64,000 nucleotides of DNA from Hyphomonas sp. (GCA_016124495.1 WGNP01000013.1:1-64000); one strand, 5' to 3'. Positions 42,254 to 51,438 are shown, counted from the stretch's first letter. Notes: generated by a model from the letters alone, not told the origin. Made by a program: numbers and translations.

Positions 42254-44419
42254 CTATTCCTTCGCCTTCGGAAACAGCTGCCGCGCCAGATAGGTGAACT
42301 CCAGCGCCGAACGTTTGGCCCTGGCCGTCTGGTCGGCTGCCGCCGCGTGGCCGCCATCCATGTTCTCGAAGTAATAGAACGGCAGGCCCGCTTCCTCGAA
42401 GCGTTTCGCCATCTTGCGGGCATGGCCCGGATGTACCCGGTCGTCCTTCGTGGAGGTTACGAAGAAGGGCGCCGGGTAAGGCTTCGAGGCATCGAAGTTC
42501 TGGTAGGGCGAGATTGTCTCGAGAAAGGCGCGCTCTTCCGGCACGTCCGGCGAGCCGTACTCGCCGACCCAGGACGCGCCCGCCAGCAGAAGGTGGTAGC
42601 GCAGCATATCAAGCAGCGGCACCTGCACCACGACCGCGTTCCAGAGGTCCGGCCGCTGGTTAAGCATCACGCCCATCAACAGGCCGCCATTCGAGCCGCC
42701 CTGGATGCCGAGATGTTCCGGCGAGGTGATCTTCTTCGCGATCAGGTCTTTGCCGACCGCAATGAAGTCATCATAGATGCGCTGGCGATTAAGCTTCAGT
42801 CCCGCCTGGTGCCAGTTGGGGCCGAACTCGCCGCCGCCGCGGATGTTGGCGAGCACATAGGCCCCGCCCTGCTCCAGCCAGTTGCGCCCCATCACCGGGC
42901 TGTAGCCCGGCTTCATCGACACCTGGAAACCGCCATAGCCGTAGAGCAGGGTCGGCGTCTTGCCGTCCAGCTTGATGTCTTCGCGGAGCACTATGAAGTA
43001 TGGCACCTTCGTGCCATCCTTTGACGTCGCAAAGAACTGCTCGACCTTCAGGCCTGCCGTATCGAACTTCGCCGGCAGGCTCTTCAGCGTGGTCACCGCG
43101 CCAGTCTCGATTTCATAGTTCAGCAGCGAGTCCGGCGTCAGGAAATCCTGATAGCTGAGGAATACTGTGCTCTCGTTGCGGTCCGCAAAGGCGATGCCAA
43201 CCTGCCCCGTGCCCGGCAGTTCCACCGGCGTCGTCGTCCATCCGCCTGCGGACGGCTCCAGCCGCAGCACCCTGCCGATCACATTGTCACTGATCGCCAG
43301 CAGCGCCGCGCCCTTGGCGACTGCCACCCCATCGACAGCCTGCGTCTCGCTCGGCCGGAAGACAAGGCTGACCGGCGGCAGCTGGCGGGTCGTCAGGAAT
43401 TTTTCGAGCTCGAACGCGACGAGGTCGCCGGCCTTGAACGCGGTCTGCCCTTCGGGCGCCCAGTCCTGCTGCAGCGAGAAGAGGAACTGGCCTTTATAGA
43501 CGCCGTTGATCGACACCATCGGCGGGATCGGCCATTGCACCGGCGCGCTCTCGCCTTCCGGGAACCAGAAATAGTTGGACGTGAAGAAGGTCTCCGCCTG
43601 CACCGCGCCTTCGAGGATTCGGCCGTCTTCCAGCTCCATCGTCATCGGCCAGACGCCGACATCGGTCTCCTTGCCACGGATCAGTTCCGGCGCCGCCTCC
43701 AGCGCCGTGCCGCGGGCCCAGCGCTTGACAATAAACGGATAGCCCGACTCCGTCAGTGTGCCTTCGCCCCAGTTGGTCGCGACCAGCAGCGTATCGCGTC
43801 CCGCCCAGGAGAGGCCCTGCTTGGCTTCCGGCGTGACGAAGCCCCCGTCCACGAACGTTTTGCCCTCAAGGTCGAACTCGCGGTTGATCACCGCGTCCTT
43901 GCCGCCGTCCGACAGCGACACGAGACAGCTATACTTGCCGCCCGCCTTCGGCCGGAAACAGTCGGCGCCCTTGTAGACCCAGTTCTTGCCCTCGTCGGCG
44001 GCCAGCTTGTCGAAATCGATGATCGTCTCCCATACCGGCGCCTCGGTCGCATAGCTCGCCAGCGGCGTACGTCGCCAAAGGCCGCGTACGTTGACCGAAT
44101 CCTGCCAGAAATTGTAGACGACGCCGTCCCGCACCGCGCCGTAGGCAATCCGCTCACTCGAATTCAGCACCTCCAGCGCCGCCGCCTCATACCCCGCATA
44201 GCGCGGATCGGATTCCAGCTCGGCCAGCGTGCGCGTGTTCTGCGCGGTCACCCAGGCCAGCGCCTCGGCGCCCTCGACCTCTTCGAGCCAGAGATGCGAC
44301 GCGGCATCGAAAGGCGCAGTCTGGACTCTGGTCTCGGCGGTCACGTTGGTCTCCGGGGTGGGGGCGGTGGCGCAGGCAGCAAGCGCGGCTGCACCGATCA
44401 GGGCAGTGAGGATACGCAT
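42254..44419 (-). CDS. Prolyl oligopeptidase family serine peptidase, predicted lipoprotein
   Basis: 721 residues, cleaving peptides after proline (S9A family). A lipoprotein signal (ILTALIGAAALAACA) indicates periplasmic anchoring. Residues about 40-420 form the beta-propeller; the catalytic domain contains NIRGGGEFGPNWHQAGLKLNR, GIQGGSNGGLLMGVML with the nucleophile Ser, STKDDRVHPGHARKM with the Asp, and DGGHAAAAD with the His. Family length normal. It has an alternative longer frame; ATG 44417-44419 places the lipobox correctly. Confidence 0.93.
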   Translation of the reverse strand: MRILTALIGAAALAACATAPTPETNVTAETRVQTAPFDAASHLWLEEVEGAEALAWVTAQNTRTLAELESDPRYAGYEAAALEVLNSSERIAYGAVRDGVVYNFWQDSVNVRGLWRRTPLASYATEAPVWETIIDFDKLAADEGKNWVYKGADCFRPKAGGKYSCLVSLSDGGKDAVINREFDLEGKTFVDGGFVTPEAKQGLSWAGRDTLLVATNWGEGTLTESGYPFIVKRWARGTALEAAPELIRGKETDVGVWPMTMELEDGRILEGAVQAETFFTSNYFWFPEGESAPVQWPIPPMVSINGVYKGQFLFSLQQDWAPEGQTAFKAGDLVAFELEKFLTTRQLPPVSLVFRPSETQAVDGVAVAKGAALLAISDNVIGRVLRLEPSAGGWTTTPVELPGTGQVGIAFADRNESTVFLSYQDFLTPDSLLNYEIETGAVTTLKSLPAKFDTAGLKVEQFFATSKDGTKVPYFIVLREDIKLDGKTPTLLYGYGGFQVSMKPGYSPVMGRNWLEQGGAYVLANIRGGGEFGPNWHQAGLKLNRQRIYDDFIAVGKDLIAKKITSPEHLGIQGGSNGGLLMGVMLNQRPDLWNAVVVQVPLLDMLRYHLLLAGASWVGEYGSPDVPEERAFLETISPYQNFDASKPYPAPFFVTSTKDDRVHPGHARKMAKRFEEAGLPFYYFENMDGGHAAAADQTARAKRSALEFTYLARQLFPKAKE

Positions 44420-44525
44420 GGAAGTTCCTGTCATAAGGCTCGAGGACTCCACCTATGGCAGGAGGCTTCGAGCGCAAGAGGCGTAGGCGGCTTGATAGCC
44501 AAACCGGCGCACCTTGCAAACCGGA

Positions 44526-45107
44526 TCAGGACACCCGGTCGATAGTGATCCGCTCGATGAGGAGTCCGCGCAGCTTTTCCGGCACGACCGGGCGCACCGC
44601 GAAATAGTCGACGCCCTGTTCGCCCGTCGCCACCGGCACATCATATTCGAAGGCAAAATCCGTGAAGCCCGGCCGCAGCGCAAACTGCCGCCAGCCCGAC
44701 TCGCCGACCCGTCCGGCCGAATAGTTCGCCTGCATCTCCATCGCGCCCCGGTCATCGGCCGGGCGCGCGCGTACCGTGACGCGGATCCTGCGTCCCGAGA
44801 ACTGCACTTCCAGGTCCGGCGCCAGCCGGAAATGCGGCCCGAGTTCCGGCGCAGCCGCCAGCGCCAGCGCCTCGGCCTCGATCTGCAGAATGTAGCCGGA
44901 CTCCGGCGTGCGCAGCAGTTTCGTGCGCGCGTCGCCGCCGGCGATCACCTTGTTGAGATACCGGCCCTCGATGACGATCCGGTCATAATTGACCCCGTCG
45001 CCCGCCACCGCGCCCGTCGGCAGGCGTCCGATACCTGGCTGCAGGGCCAGAAACACCATCAAGATGGCGAGCAGGCCCGCCAGGGGAAAGAAGATCCGGT
45101 CGCGCAT
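44526..45107 (-). CDS. Hypothetical membrane-anchored protein
   Basis: 193 residues with one N-terminal transmembrane helix (RIFFPLAGLLAILMVFLALQ) and a beta-rich extracytoplasmic part (VNYDRIVIEGRYLNKVIAGG, FSGRRIRVTVRARPADDRG, RQFALRPGFTDFAFEYDVP). Start chosen at ATG 45105-45107 with AGGGCAGG upstream; a start at 45137 is also possible. It may be a small surface or envelope protein; no family identified. Its stop is about 100 bp from the prolyl oligopeptidase start on the same strand. Confidence 0.7.
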   Translation of the reverse strand: MRDRIFFPLAGLLAILMVFLALQPGIGRLPTGAVAGDGVNYDRIVIEGRYLNKVIAGGDARTKLLRTPESGYILQIEAEALALAAAPELGPHFRLAPDLEVQFSGRRIRVTVRARPADDRGAMEMQANYSAGRVGESGWRQFALRPGFTDFAFEYDVPVATGEQGVDYFAVRPVVPEKLRGLLIERITIDRVS

Positions 45108-45238
45108 GCCTGCCCTTCTGTAGTCCGCAGCCTTCATAGGCGCCCCGGCTGGCCAAGCCGGGAGGCTCCTGTTAGCAGTTCCGCAGGCGGATTGGCGAGC
45201 CATTTGCACTGCGCAGCTGAAACCCGGGAGGCAGGCAC

Positions 45239-46384
45239 ATGATGACGACCAGCGCCCTGCGCCGCCGGGCCAAGGAAGCCCGGCTCTGGCTGTTCGAAAG
45301 CTGTTTTCCGTTATGGGCCGAACACGGGCTGACGGATGCGGGGCTGTTTCCCGAAGTCCTGTCGCTGCAGCATGACGAAGTCGCCCGCGACGTCACCCGG
45401 GTCCGGCTGCAGGCGCGCCAGACCTACCTGTTCGCCGAAGCCTGGCGGATGGGCTGGCGGCGCGATACTGCCGCCCGTCTCGTCCAGTCCGGCGTCTCCA
45501 TACTCACCGGCCCCGCCCTCGCCGCCAGCGGCCTTCCGGGAAAAACCCTTCACGCCGATGGGCGCGGCCTCGCCGACGCCTCGGCAGACCTTTACGACAC
45601 GGCCTTCGTCCTGTTCGCCCTCGCCGAAGCGGCCAACGGGCCAGGCCCGGCCGGCGAGGCGCTGGCGAGCGCCAACGCGGTTCTCGGCGCGCTCGACCGT
45701 CTCGCGCGGGACACCGCACATGGCGGCTATGCCGAGGCACTGCCCGCACCGGCCGTGCGCCTTCAGAATCCGCACATGCACCTGCTGGAAGCCTGTCTCT
45801 CCCTGTATCGGGCCGAGCGCAGAGCAGACCATCTCGCCCGCGCCTCGGAGATCATCCAGCTGTTCGATACCCGCTTTACCGCCGGCGAAGGCGGGTTGCT
45901 GGGCGAGAAGTTTGCGCGCGACTGGTCAGCGCGGCCCGGCGAGGCGGCAGACATCGTTGAGCCCGGCCACCAGTTCGAATGGGTCTGGCTCCTAAACGCC
46001 TGGTCGCGCCTTGCCAACAAGCCGCTGCCGGATGCGGCCGCGCGCCTTTATGGCTTCGGCCTGTCCACCCTCGATGAGGCGGGTCGGGCCTGCCAGGAAG
46101 TTACCCGTCACGGCGCCGCGCACGACGCCTCGCGCCGCACCTGGCCGCAGACCGAAGCGCTGAAAGCGCATCTGGCAATGTACGGGCAACGCGGCGATGA
46201 CCGGTTCGCCGCCGCCGCGTGCCGCAGCTTCGATGTGCTGATGGACGAGTTCCTGACTGAAGATGGCGGCTGGATCGATCACTTCGCCGCCGATGGCAGC
46301 GTTCTTGCGAAGGACATGCCAGCCTCCACCGGCTATCATGTCGTGCTCGCCTTCGCCGAGCTGATCCGCGTCATGGACGCTTGA
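45239..46384 (+). CDS. N-acylglucosamine 2-epimerase family protein
   Basis: 381-residue (alpha/alpha)6-barrel sugar isomerase/epimerase. Blocks: WLFESCFPLWAEHGLTDAG, RQTYLFAEAWRMGW, YDTAFVLFALAEAANG, NPHMHLLEACLSLYRAE, PGHQFEWVWLLNAW and RTWPQTEALKAHLAMYGQ, with the paired His/Glu/Arg residues used by AGE/YihS-type enzymes. Likely interconverts aldose and ketose sugars such as mannose/fructose; substrate not determinable. GGGAGGCAGG upstream. Confidence 0.88.
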   Translation: MMTTSALRRRAKEARLWLFESCFPLWAEHGLTDAGLFPEVLSLQHDEVARDVTRVRLQARQTYLFAEAWRMGWRRDTAARLVQSGVSILTGPALAASGLPGKTLHADGRGLADASADLYDTAFVLFALAEAANGPGPAGEALASANAVLGALDRLARDTAHGGYAEALPAPAVRLQNPHMHLLEACLSLYRAERRADHLARASEIIQLFDTRFTAGEGGLLGEKFARDWSARPGEAADIVEPGHQFEWVWLLNAWSRLANKPLPDAAARLYGFGLSTLDEAGRACQEVTRHGAAHDASRRTWPQTEALKAHLAMYGQRGDDRFAAAACRSFDVLMDEFLTEDGGWIDHFAADGSVLAKDMPASTGYHVVLAFAELIRVMDA

Positions 46385-46444
46385 AATTCTAAAGGGTTAC
46401 GACGCATAACGCGCCGGATCGCCCGCCCCACTGTCAGGACAAGC

Positions 46445-47158
46445 ATGCCCAAACTCGCCCTCATCCGCCACGGACAATCCGCCTGGAACCTCGAAAACCG
46501 CTTCACCGGCTGGTGGGACGCCGACCTTACTGCGCAGGGCGAAGCCGAAGCGCGCGCCTCCGGCCAACTGCTCGCCGCAACCGGTGCGGATTTCCGCTAC
46601 GCCTTCACCAGCGTCCAGACGCGCGCCATCCGCACGCTCTGGCTGGCGCTCACCGAAATGAAGCGCGCCTGGATTCCGGTCGAGAAAGACTGGCACCTGA
46701 ACGAGCGCCACTATGGCGGCCTCACCGGCCTCGACAAGGCCGAGACCGCGGCCCGGCACGGCGAGGACCAGGTCCACATCTGGCGCCGCAGCTACGACAT
46801 TCCGCCGCCACCGCTGGCAGCGGGCGGCACCTATGATCTTGCCTCCGATCCCCGCTATCGCGGCATCGACATTCCGGATACGGAAAGCCTGAAGACGACG
46901 CTGGAGCGCGTACTGCCCTACTGGCAGTCGCGCATCGCGCCGGTCCTGGATGACGGGCATGACGTATTGATCGCCGCACATGGCAACTCGCTGCGCGCGC
47001 TGGTGAAGCACCTCTTCAACGTGCCGGACGAAACGATCACCGAGATCGAAATCCCGACTGGCAATCCCCTGCTGATCGACCTCGACGCATCCCTCAAACC
47101 GACGGCTGTGCGCTATCTCGACGCCGCGCGGGCCAAGCCCCTCCCCGCCTTGCCGTGA
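46445..47158 (+). CDS. gpmA: 2,3-bisphosphoglycerate-dependent phosphoglycerate mutase
   Basis: Interconverts 3- and 2-phosphoglycerate in glycolysis/gluconeogenesis. 237 residues starting [23 protein letters not shown] with the phospho-His motif RHGQS, then [38 protein letters not shown] and the second His in [17 protein letters not shown]. Its stop overlaps the start of the deaminase gene by 4 bp (GTGA), so the two are translated together. Confidence 0.96.
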   Translation: MPKLALIRHGQSAWNLENRFTGWWDADLTAQGEAEARASGQLLAATGADFRYAFTSVQTRAIRTLWLALTEMKRAWIPVEKDWHLNERHYGGLTGLDKAETAARHGEDQVHIWRRSYDIPPPPLAAGGTYDLASDPRYRGIDIPDTESLKTTLERVLPYWQSRIAPVLDDGHDVLIAAHGNSLRALVKHLFNVPDETITEIEIPTGNPLLIDLDASLKPTAVRYLDAARAKPLPALP

Positions 47159-47613
47159 GCCTCAAACCAACCCGGCGCCGCGATCATCGGATGATGGGCC
47201 GGGCCCTGGCGCTCGCCCGGCTCAACCAGGGGCTCACCGGGGCAAACCCATCGGTCGGCTGCGTCATCCTTGATGCGCGCGGGCACCTTGTCGGCGAAGG
47301 CGTCACCGGCCAGGGCGGCCGTCCGCATGCGGAAGAGGTTGCGCTGGCAGATGCCGGCTCCCGCGCCCGAGGCGGAACCGCCTACGTCACGCTGGAGCCC
47401 TGCCGCGAACGCTCCAGCGGCGCCGCGTCCTGTTCGAACAAGCTTGTCGGCGCTGGTATCGCCCGCGTGGTAGTCGCTATCGAAGATCCGCATCCAACCG
47501 CGAGAGACGGGATTCACATCATGAAGAACGCCGGTGTTCGCGTGGACATCGGACGCGGAAAACTGCGCGCTGCGCACCTCTATGCCTGGTTCTTCAAAAG
47601 CGCCCGGGCATAG
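47155..47613 (+). CDS. Stand-alone RibD-type deaminase domain
   Basis: 152 residues with the zinc-deaminase motifs HAEE (catalytic His/Glu) and [15 protein letters not shown] (Cys ligands). This is the N-terminal deaminase half of RibD; the reductase half is missing and no riboflavin gene is near. It probably deaminates a diaminopyrimidine or similar pyrimidine. Start GTG 47155 overlaps the gpmA stop. Its stop is directly followed (1 bp) by the end of the convergent GT4 gene. Could also act in another nucleotide pathway. Confidence 0.82.
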   Translation: MSLKPTRRRDHRMMGRALALARLNQGLTGANPSVGCVILDARGHLVGEGVTGQGGRPHAEEVALADAGSRARGGTAYVTLEPCRERSSGAASCSNKLVGAGIARVVVAIEDPHPTARDGIHIMKNAGVRVDIGRGKLRAAHLYAWFFKSARA

Positions 47614-48663
47614 TCAACCGCCAAACGGTCCTGCTTCCGCCCGAACCTTTTCGTAAAACGCGAGCGAGTCGCGCTGGAACGCTGCTTTCGTGAACTGCAA
47701 CTCATAACTCGCGCGGCCACCCGCGACGAGTTTCTGCGCCAGTGACTTGTCATAGATCACGCGCCCGAGCGCCGCCGCAAGGGCGTCGACATCATTCTTT
47801 TGCACCAGCAGTCCGTTGACGCCGTCCTTCACATACGCCGCCGGACCAACCGCGTCGGCCGCTACCAGCGGTCTGCTGGCCGCCCAGGCGTCCACGGTCA
47901 CTGTGCCGAATGGTTCGTACCGGGACGGAAACGCGACGACGTCGCAAGCCGCCAGCAGCGCGCCCCGGTCATTGCGCCAGCCAAGAAAGCGCACCCGGTG
48001 GTCGAGGCCAAGCCGCGTGCACTGCGCCTTGAGTTCGGCTTCAAGCGGCCCCTCCCCTGCGATCCAGACATGCAGGTCCGGCAAACGCGCCGCCGCGTCG
48101 AGGAGGGTGTCGAGCCCTTTCTTCTCGTGCAGTCGGGCAAGCGACAGCGCGACGGGGACGCCCTCGGGTGTCGTCAGGCTTGCCCGCGCCACAGGCTGCG
48201 CACCCTGAAAGTCCGCATAGGTATGGATGATCGCGGAGCGGTCTTGGCTGACACCCTGCTCGCGGATATGCCGCAAAAGGTCGATCGTCAGCCCGACATG
48301 CCAATCACAAGCCCGGAACCGGGCAAGCTTGTAATAACCGCCATACCAGGCAATCGAGCGGGCCCGGTGCGCCGCCGGCGCGAACTGCCCGGCCCGGCCC
48401 ATCCAGTATTCGATCACGTCCGGCCGGAAGCCGCTGATCACCTCGCCAAGGAGCTTGCGCGTCGGGAACGGCCAGGACGGATTGAAGCTCGCGGTGTCGA
48501 CGCCGATTCCGGCGCCCGCAAACTTCGCCGTGCGAAACGTATTGCCCGGTCGCGTCACGACATGCTGGGCATGGCCCGCCTCGGCCAGCGCCAGCACCGA
48601 TTCCAGCATGATGTTCTCGGCGCCGCCCTCGTCGGCCCCCGCCATCACATGCATCACCCGCAT
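47614..48663 (-). CDS. Glycosyltransferase family 4
   Basis: 349 residues of GT-B fold. N-terminal domain HVMAGADEGGAENIMLE (GGAE-type motif) and C-terminal VALSLARLHEKKGLDTLLDAAARL with the donor-binding R-x6-KG block, FLGWRNDRGALLAACDVVAFPSRYEPFGT (E-x7-E-like) and PLVAADAVGPAAYV. Probably involved in surface polysaccharide; sugar unknown. Start ATG 48661-48663 with GGGAGA upstream; GTG one codon earlier is also open. Confidence 0.9.
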   Translation of the reverse strand: MRVMHVMAGADEGGAENIMLESVLALAEAGHAQHVVTRPGNTFRTAKFAGAGIGVDTASFNPSWPFPTRKLLGEVISGFRPDVIEYWMGRAGQFAPAAHRARSIAWYGGYYKLARFRACDWHVGLTIDLLRHIREQGVSQDRSAIIHTYADFQGAQPVARASLTTPEGVPVALSLARLHEKKGLDTLLDAAARLPDLHVWIAGEGPLEAELKAQCTRLGLDHRVRFLGWRNDRGALLAACDVVAFPSRYEPFGTVTVDAWAASRPLVAADAVGPAAYVKDGVNGLLVQKNDVDALAAALGRVIYDKSLAQKLVAGGRASYELQFTKAAFQRDSLAFYEKVRAEAGPFGG

Positions 48664-48804
48664 CACTGTCTCCCGCTCCCGCGCTTTTTGGGCGGGGGTA
48701 TCCTGTCGTCCCTGCGATTAGCGGGGAAACCGCCGGCGGGCAAACGCCGCTTGGCAGCCCGGCGTGAACTGCCTAGACAGGCCCCAGCAACCACGAGTGA
48801 TCCG

Positions 48805-49797
48805 ATGACCGCCTTCCGCCTGTTCGGCGCCGAGACTTCTCCCTACTCGCTGAAGGTGAGATCCGCACTCCTGTACAAGGGCGTCGCGTTCGATTGGGTG
48901 AGCCGCTCGGTGGCCAACGAGGCCGAGTTCCGCAAGAACGCAGCGACGCCGACCGTACCGCTGCTCCTCTCGCCGCATCACGCCCCGGCGCAGGATTCAA
49001 CACTGATCCTCGCCGCGCTCGAAGCCGTTTATCCCGATCCGCCGGCCCAGCCTGAAGAGCCCGCCGCGCAGGCATTGTCCCTGATCCTTGAGGATTACGG
49101 GGACGAGTGGCTGAACAAGTGCATGTTCCAGCAGCGCTGGGGCCAGCAGCCGGACCGGGACGCCGCCGCGCTGCGGGTGCTCGTGCAGCTGAATGACGGC
49201 AAGCGGCCACGCGCGTTCAAGGCGCCGGCAAAGCAGATTGCCACCCGCATGTTCGCCCGCCTGCCGCTGGTCGGCGCCGAGCCGCAGAACGCGCCGGCAC
49301 TGGAACAATCCTACCGCCGCTTTGCCCTTCGGCTGAACACCCACCTGCAGGACCATCTCTTCATCTTCGGCGGACGGCCGGGCGCGGCGGACTTTGCGAT
49401 TGCCGCGCAGTTCCAGCAGATGCTGACTGACCCGTCGCCGGGAACCTGGATACGGGATCGCGCCCCGTTCCTGGTGGCCTGGTGCGAGATGATGGAAAAT
49501 CCAAAGGCGTCCGGGCCATTCGAGCCACTCGCTGCACTTGAGGCGACCCTGCTGGCGATCTTCGAGGGAGAAGTCTCGCGCACCTACCTGCCCTGGGCGT
49601 TTGCTAATGCCGCCAGTGCGTCGCGGGGCAAGAAGCGCTTCTCGGTCACCTTCGATGACGGGTTGTTTGAGCAGGCGACACAGACCTATGCCGCTCGGGC
49701 ATTCGGGAACCTGCGGGCCGAGATTGCGGCGCGGATGGGCGCGCCGGCGCTGCCCGCTTTCCTTGAGGCCGCCGGCGCTACCACCTTCTTCCGCTGA
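48805..49797 (+). CDS. Glutathione S-transferase-like protein with C-terminal extension
   Basis: 330 residues, longer than classical GSTs (about 200-240). N-terminal thioredoxin-like domain: LFGAETSPYSLKVRSALLYKGVAFDWVSRSV, with TPTVPLLLS as the cis-Pro loop and DSTLILAALEAVYP. The helical C-terminal domain has FIFGGRPGAADFAIAAQFQQM, then an extra 80-residue region (SRGKKRFSVTFDDGLFEQATQTY). Relatives of the FtsZ-binding or etherase-like GST group look similar. Active Ser/Tyr unclear. Start ATG 48805; the frame extends far upstream antisense to the GT4 gene. Confidence 0.82.
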   Translation: MTAFRLFGAETSPYSLKVRSALLYKGVAFDWVSRSVANEAEFRKNAATPTVPLLLSPHHAPAQDSTLILAALEAVYPDPPAQPEEPAAQALSLILEDYGDEWLNKCMFQQRWGQQPDRDAAALRVLVQLNDGKRPRAFKAPAKQIATRMFARLPLVGAEPQNAPALEQSYRRFALRLNTHLQDHLFIFGGRPGAADFAIAAQFQQMLTDPSPGTWIRDRAPFLVAWCEMMENPKASGPFEPLAALEATLLAIFEGEVSRTYLPWAFANAASASRGKKRFSVTFDDGLFEQATQTYAARAFGNLRAEIAARMGAPALPAFLEAAGATTFFR

Positions 49798-49804
49798 AAA
49801 GAAA

Positions 49805-49834
49805 AACTCCCGCAGGCGCAGACCTGCGGGAGTT
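49805..49834. terminator. Bidirectional terminator between GST and hsp20
   Basis: AACTCCCGCAGG (49805-49816) pairs perfectly with CCTGCGGGAGTT (49823-49834). The minus strand continues into a T run (TTTTTC) for hsp20. The plus strand lacks a long T run but is still a strong stem. Confidence 0.85.
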
Positions 49835-49862
49835 CGTCCGAGAACGGAGGTTGAAGCGCGGA

Positions 49863-50345
49863 TCAGGCCGCGTCGGAGGCTTTCTTCTTGCCGATCAGCC
49901 GGGGCTCGGCCGGAACGGCGGTCTGGCCGATCTCGATCTTGCGTGCTTTCTTCTCTTCCGGAATCTCGCGGACGAGATCGATACGGAGCACGCCGTGCTC
50001 AAGGCTCGCCCCGGTCACGAGAACGTGATCGGCGAGCTGGAAGCGGCGGATGAAGCTGCGCTGGGCGATACCGCGGTGCAGGAAATTGCGGTCACCTGCA
50101 TCCTCGTTCCCGGCTTTCTTGCCAGCGACCGTTAGCAGGCCTTCCTTGGTTTCGATGTCGAGTTCTGCCTCGGTGAAACCGGCCACGGCGATCTCGACGG
50201 CGAAGGCATCTTCGCCGACGCGCTCAATGTTATAAGGGGGGTAGCCCTGCGTGCCGTCGAGGCGGGAGGCCTGATCTATCATGCCGGCGAGGCGGTCAAA
50301 GCCGACCATCGTGCGGTAGAGGGGGGTGAGGTCAATCGTGCTCAT
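49863..50345 (-). CDS. Small heat-shock protein, Hsp20/IbpA type
   Basis: Holdase chaperone that binds unfolding proteins. 160 residues: short N-terminal region (MSTIDLTPLYRTMVGFDRLA), alpha-crystallin domain (YPPYNIERVGEDAFAVEIAV, LLTVAGKKAG, FLHRGIAQRSFIRRFQLADHV) and a short charged C terminus; the IxI-type motif is weak. Expression is likely heat-controlled on two levels: a sigma32-like promoter and a ROSE-like leader, both described separately. Confidence 0.95.
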   Translation of the reverse strand: MSTIDLTPLYRTMVGFDRLAGMIDQASRLDGTQGYPPYNIERVGEDAFAVEIAVAGFTEAELDIETKEGLLTVAGKKAGNEDAGDRNFLHRGIAQRSFIRRFQLADHVLVTGASLEHGVLRIDLVREIPEEKKARKIEIGQTAVPAEPRLIGKKKASDAA

Positions 50346-50352
50346 GGAAGTT

Positions 50353-50394
50353 CAGTCCTTTCACTCAAAGCAACTGGGGTGGCAAAAACCACCC
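50353..50394 (-). promoter_or_regulatory. ROSE-like RNA thermometer in the hsp20 leader
   Basis: On the minus strand CAGTTGCTTT (50376-50367) pairs with AAAGGACTG (50361-50353) around GAGTG, enclosing the AAGGA ribosome site. The pairing leaves one bulged U and a G opposite a G (TTGCT against AGGA), the hallmark of ROSE elements. Directly upstream GGGTGG (50394-50389) pairs with CCACCC (50382-50377) around TTTTTG. ATG follows the AGGA by 10 bases. Folding fits heat-controlled translation. Confidence 0.65.
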
Positions 50395-50493
50395 GGTTTC
50401 GAAACGTGAGGACGTCCGGATGTCCGGCCCGGATACCCGGCGCCGCGAGGGCGTCCCCAGCCGCGGCCCGCTTTGCGGCACCGTGACAAGCCC

Positions 50494-50522
50494 TATGTGG
50501 GTAGCGTATGAGGTCTATCAAG
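50494..50522 (-). promoter_or_regulatory. Sigma32-like promoter of hsp20
   Basis: CTTGATA (50522-50516), 14 bases, then CCCACATA (50501-50494) on the minus strand. This is close to the RpoH consensus CTTGAAA-N11-15-CCCCATnT. It gives a leader of about 140 nt that includes the ROSE-like element. It also lies just upstream of the divergent gene at 50548. Confidence 0.6.
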
Positions 50523-50547
50523 AGGTCCTGGGGATGGAGAAACACCG

Positions 50548-51438
50548 ATGAAAACACTTTTGCTCGTGGCCGTATCGGCCCTCGCGCTGGCCGCCTGCAC
50601 GCCAGCCAAAACCCCTGCCCCGGCCTCGGTCGAAGCGGCCACCGTTGCCGTTGAAACTGCGCCGGCCATGACACTCGCCGAAGCGATCGCCTCGGACCTG
50701 CGCAGCGACGAGGAAAAGGCCCGCGATGTCTGGCGCAACCCGGCCGGGACACTGGAATTCTTCGGCGTCGAATCCGATGACAAGGTCGTCGAAGTCTGGC
50801 CCGGCGGCGGCTGGTACACAAACATCCTCGCGCCCTGGCTCGCCTCCGGCGACGGCACGCTGGTCGCGGCCGGCTTCGACGCCGCCTCGATCGAGGATCC
50901 CGAGCGCCGCGCCCGTACCGAGCAGCGCCTCGCGGAGTTCAAGGCGACCTATGCCGATCCGAAATTCGGCACCATCGAACACACGGCCTTCTCGGCCACG
51001 TCCGGCCCGCTGACGGAGGACGGCACGGCCGATGTCGTGCTGACCTTCCGCAACATCCACAACTGGATGTCCGGCGGCTATACTGAGAAATTCTTTGCCG
51101 ACGCCTACACCGCCCTGAAGCCCGGCGGGGTGCTGGGCGTGGTCGAGCACCGCCTGCCCTCGACGCAGGCGCAGGACCCGAAAGCAACCAGCGGCTACGT
51201 CCACGAGGACTATGTGAAGGCGCTGGCCACCGCTGCCGGTTTCGAATTCGTGGAAGCGAGCGAGATCAACGCCAACCCCGCGGATACGGCCGACCATCCC
51301 TTCGGCGTCTGGACCCTGCCGCCGAACCTCGCAACCACCGACCGGGACGGCAAACCGGTCGAAGGCTTCGACCCGGAGAAATACAAGGCCATCGGCGAAA
51401 GCGACCGGATGACCCTGAAATTCCGCAAGCCGGAATAG
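50548..51438 (+). CDS. Class I SAM-dependent methyltransferase-like lipoprotein
   Basis: 296 residues. The N terminus is a lipoprotein signal (LLLVAVSALALAACTPAKTP, Cys 17). The rest is a Rossmann methyltransferase domain: DDKVVEVWPGGGWYTNILAPW (motif I as WPGGGWY), FDAASIEDPERRA, DVVLTFRNIHNWMSGG, ALKPGGVLGVVEHRLP and YVHEDYVKALATAAGFEFVEA. A periplasmic methyltransferase would need SAM outside the cytoplasm, which is unusual; it may instead be a binding or degenerate protein. Starts 203 bp from hsp20, divergently. A strong terminator follows. Confidence 0.85.
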   Translation: MKTLLLVAVSALALAACTPAKTPAPASVEAATVAVETAPAMTLAEAIASDLRSDEEKARDVWRNPAGTLEFFGVESDDKVVEVWPGGGWYTNILAPWLASGDGTLVAAGFDAASIEDPERRARTEQRLAEFKATYADPKFGTIEHTAFSATSGPLTEDGTADVVLTFRNIHNWMSGGYTEKFFADAYTALKPGGVLGVVEHRLPSTQAQDPKATSGYVHEDYVKALATAAGFEFVEASEINANPADTADHPFGVWTLPPNLATTDRDGKPVEGFDPEKYKAIGESDRMTLKFRKPE

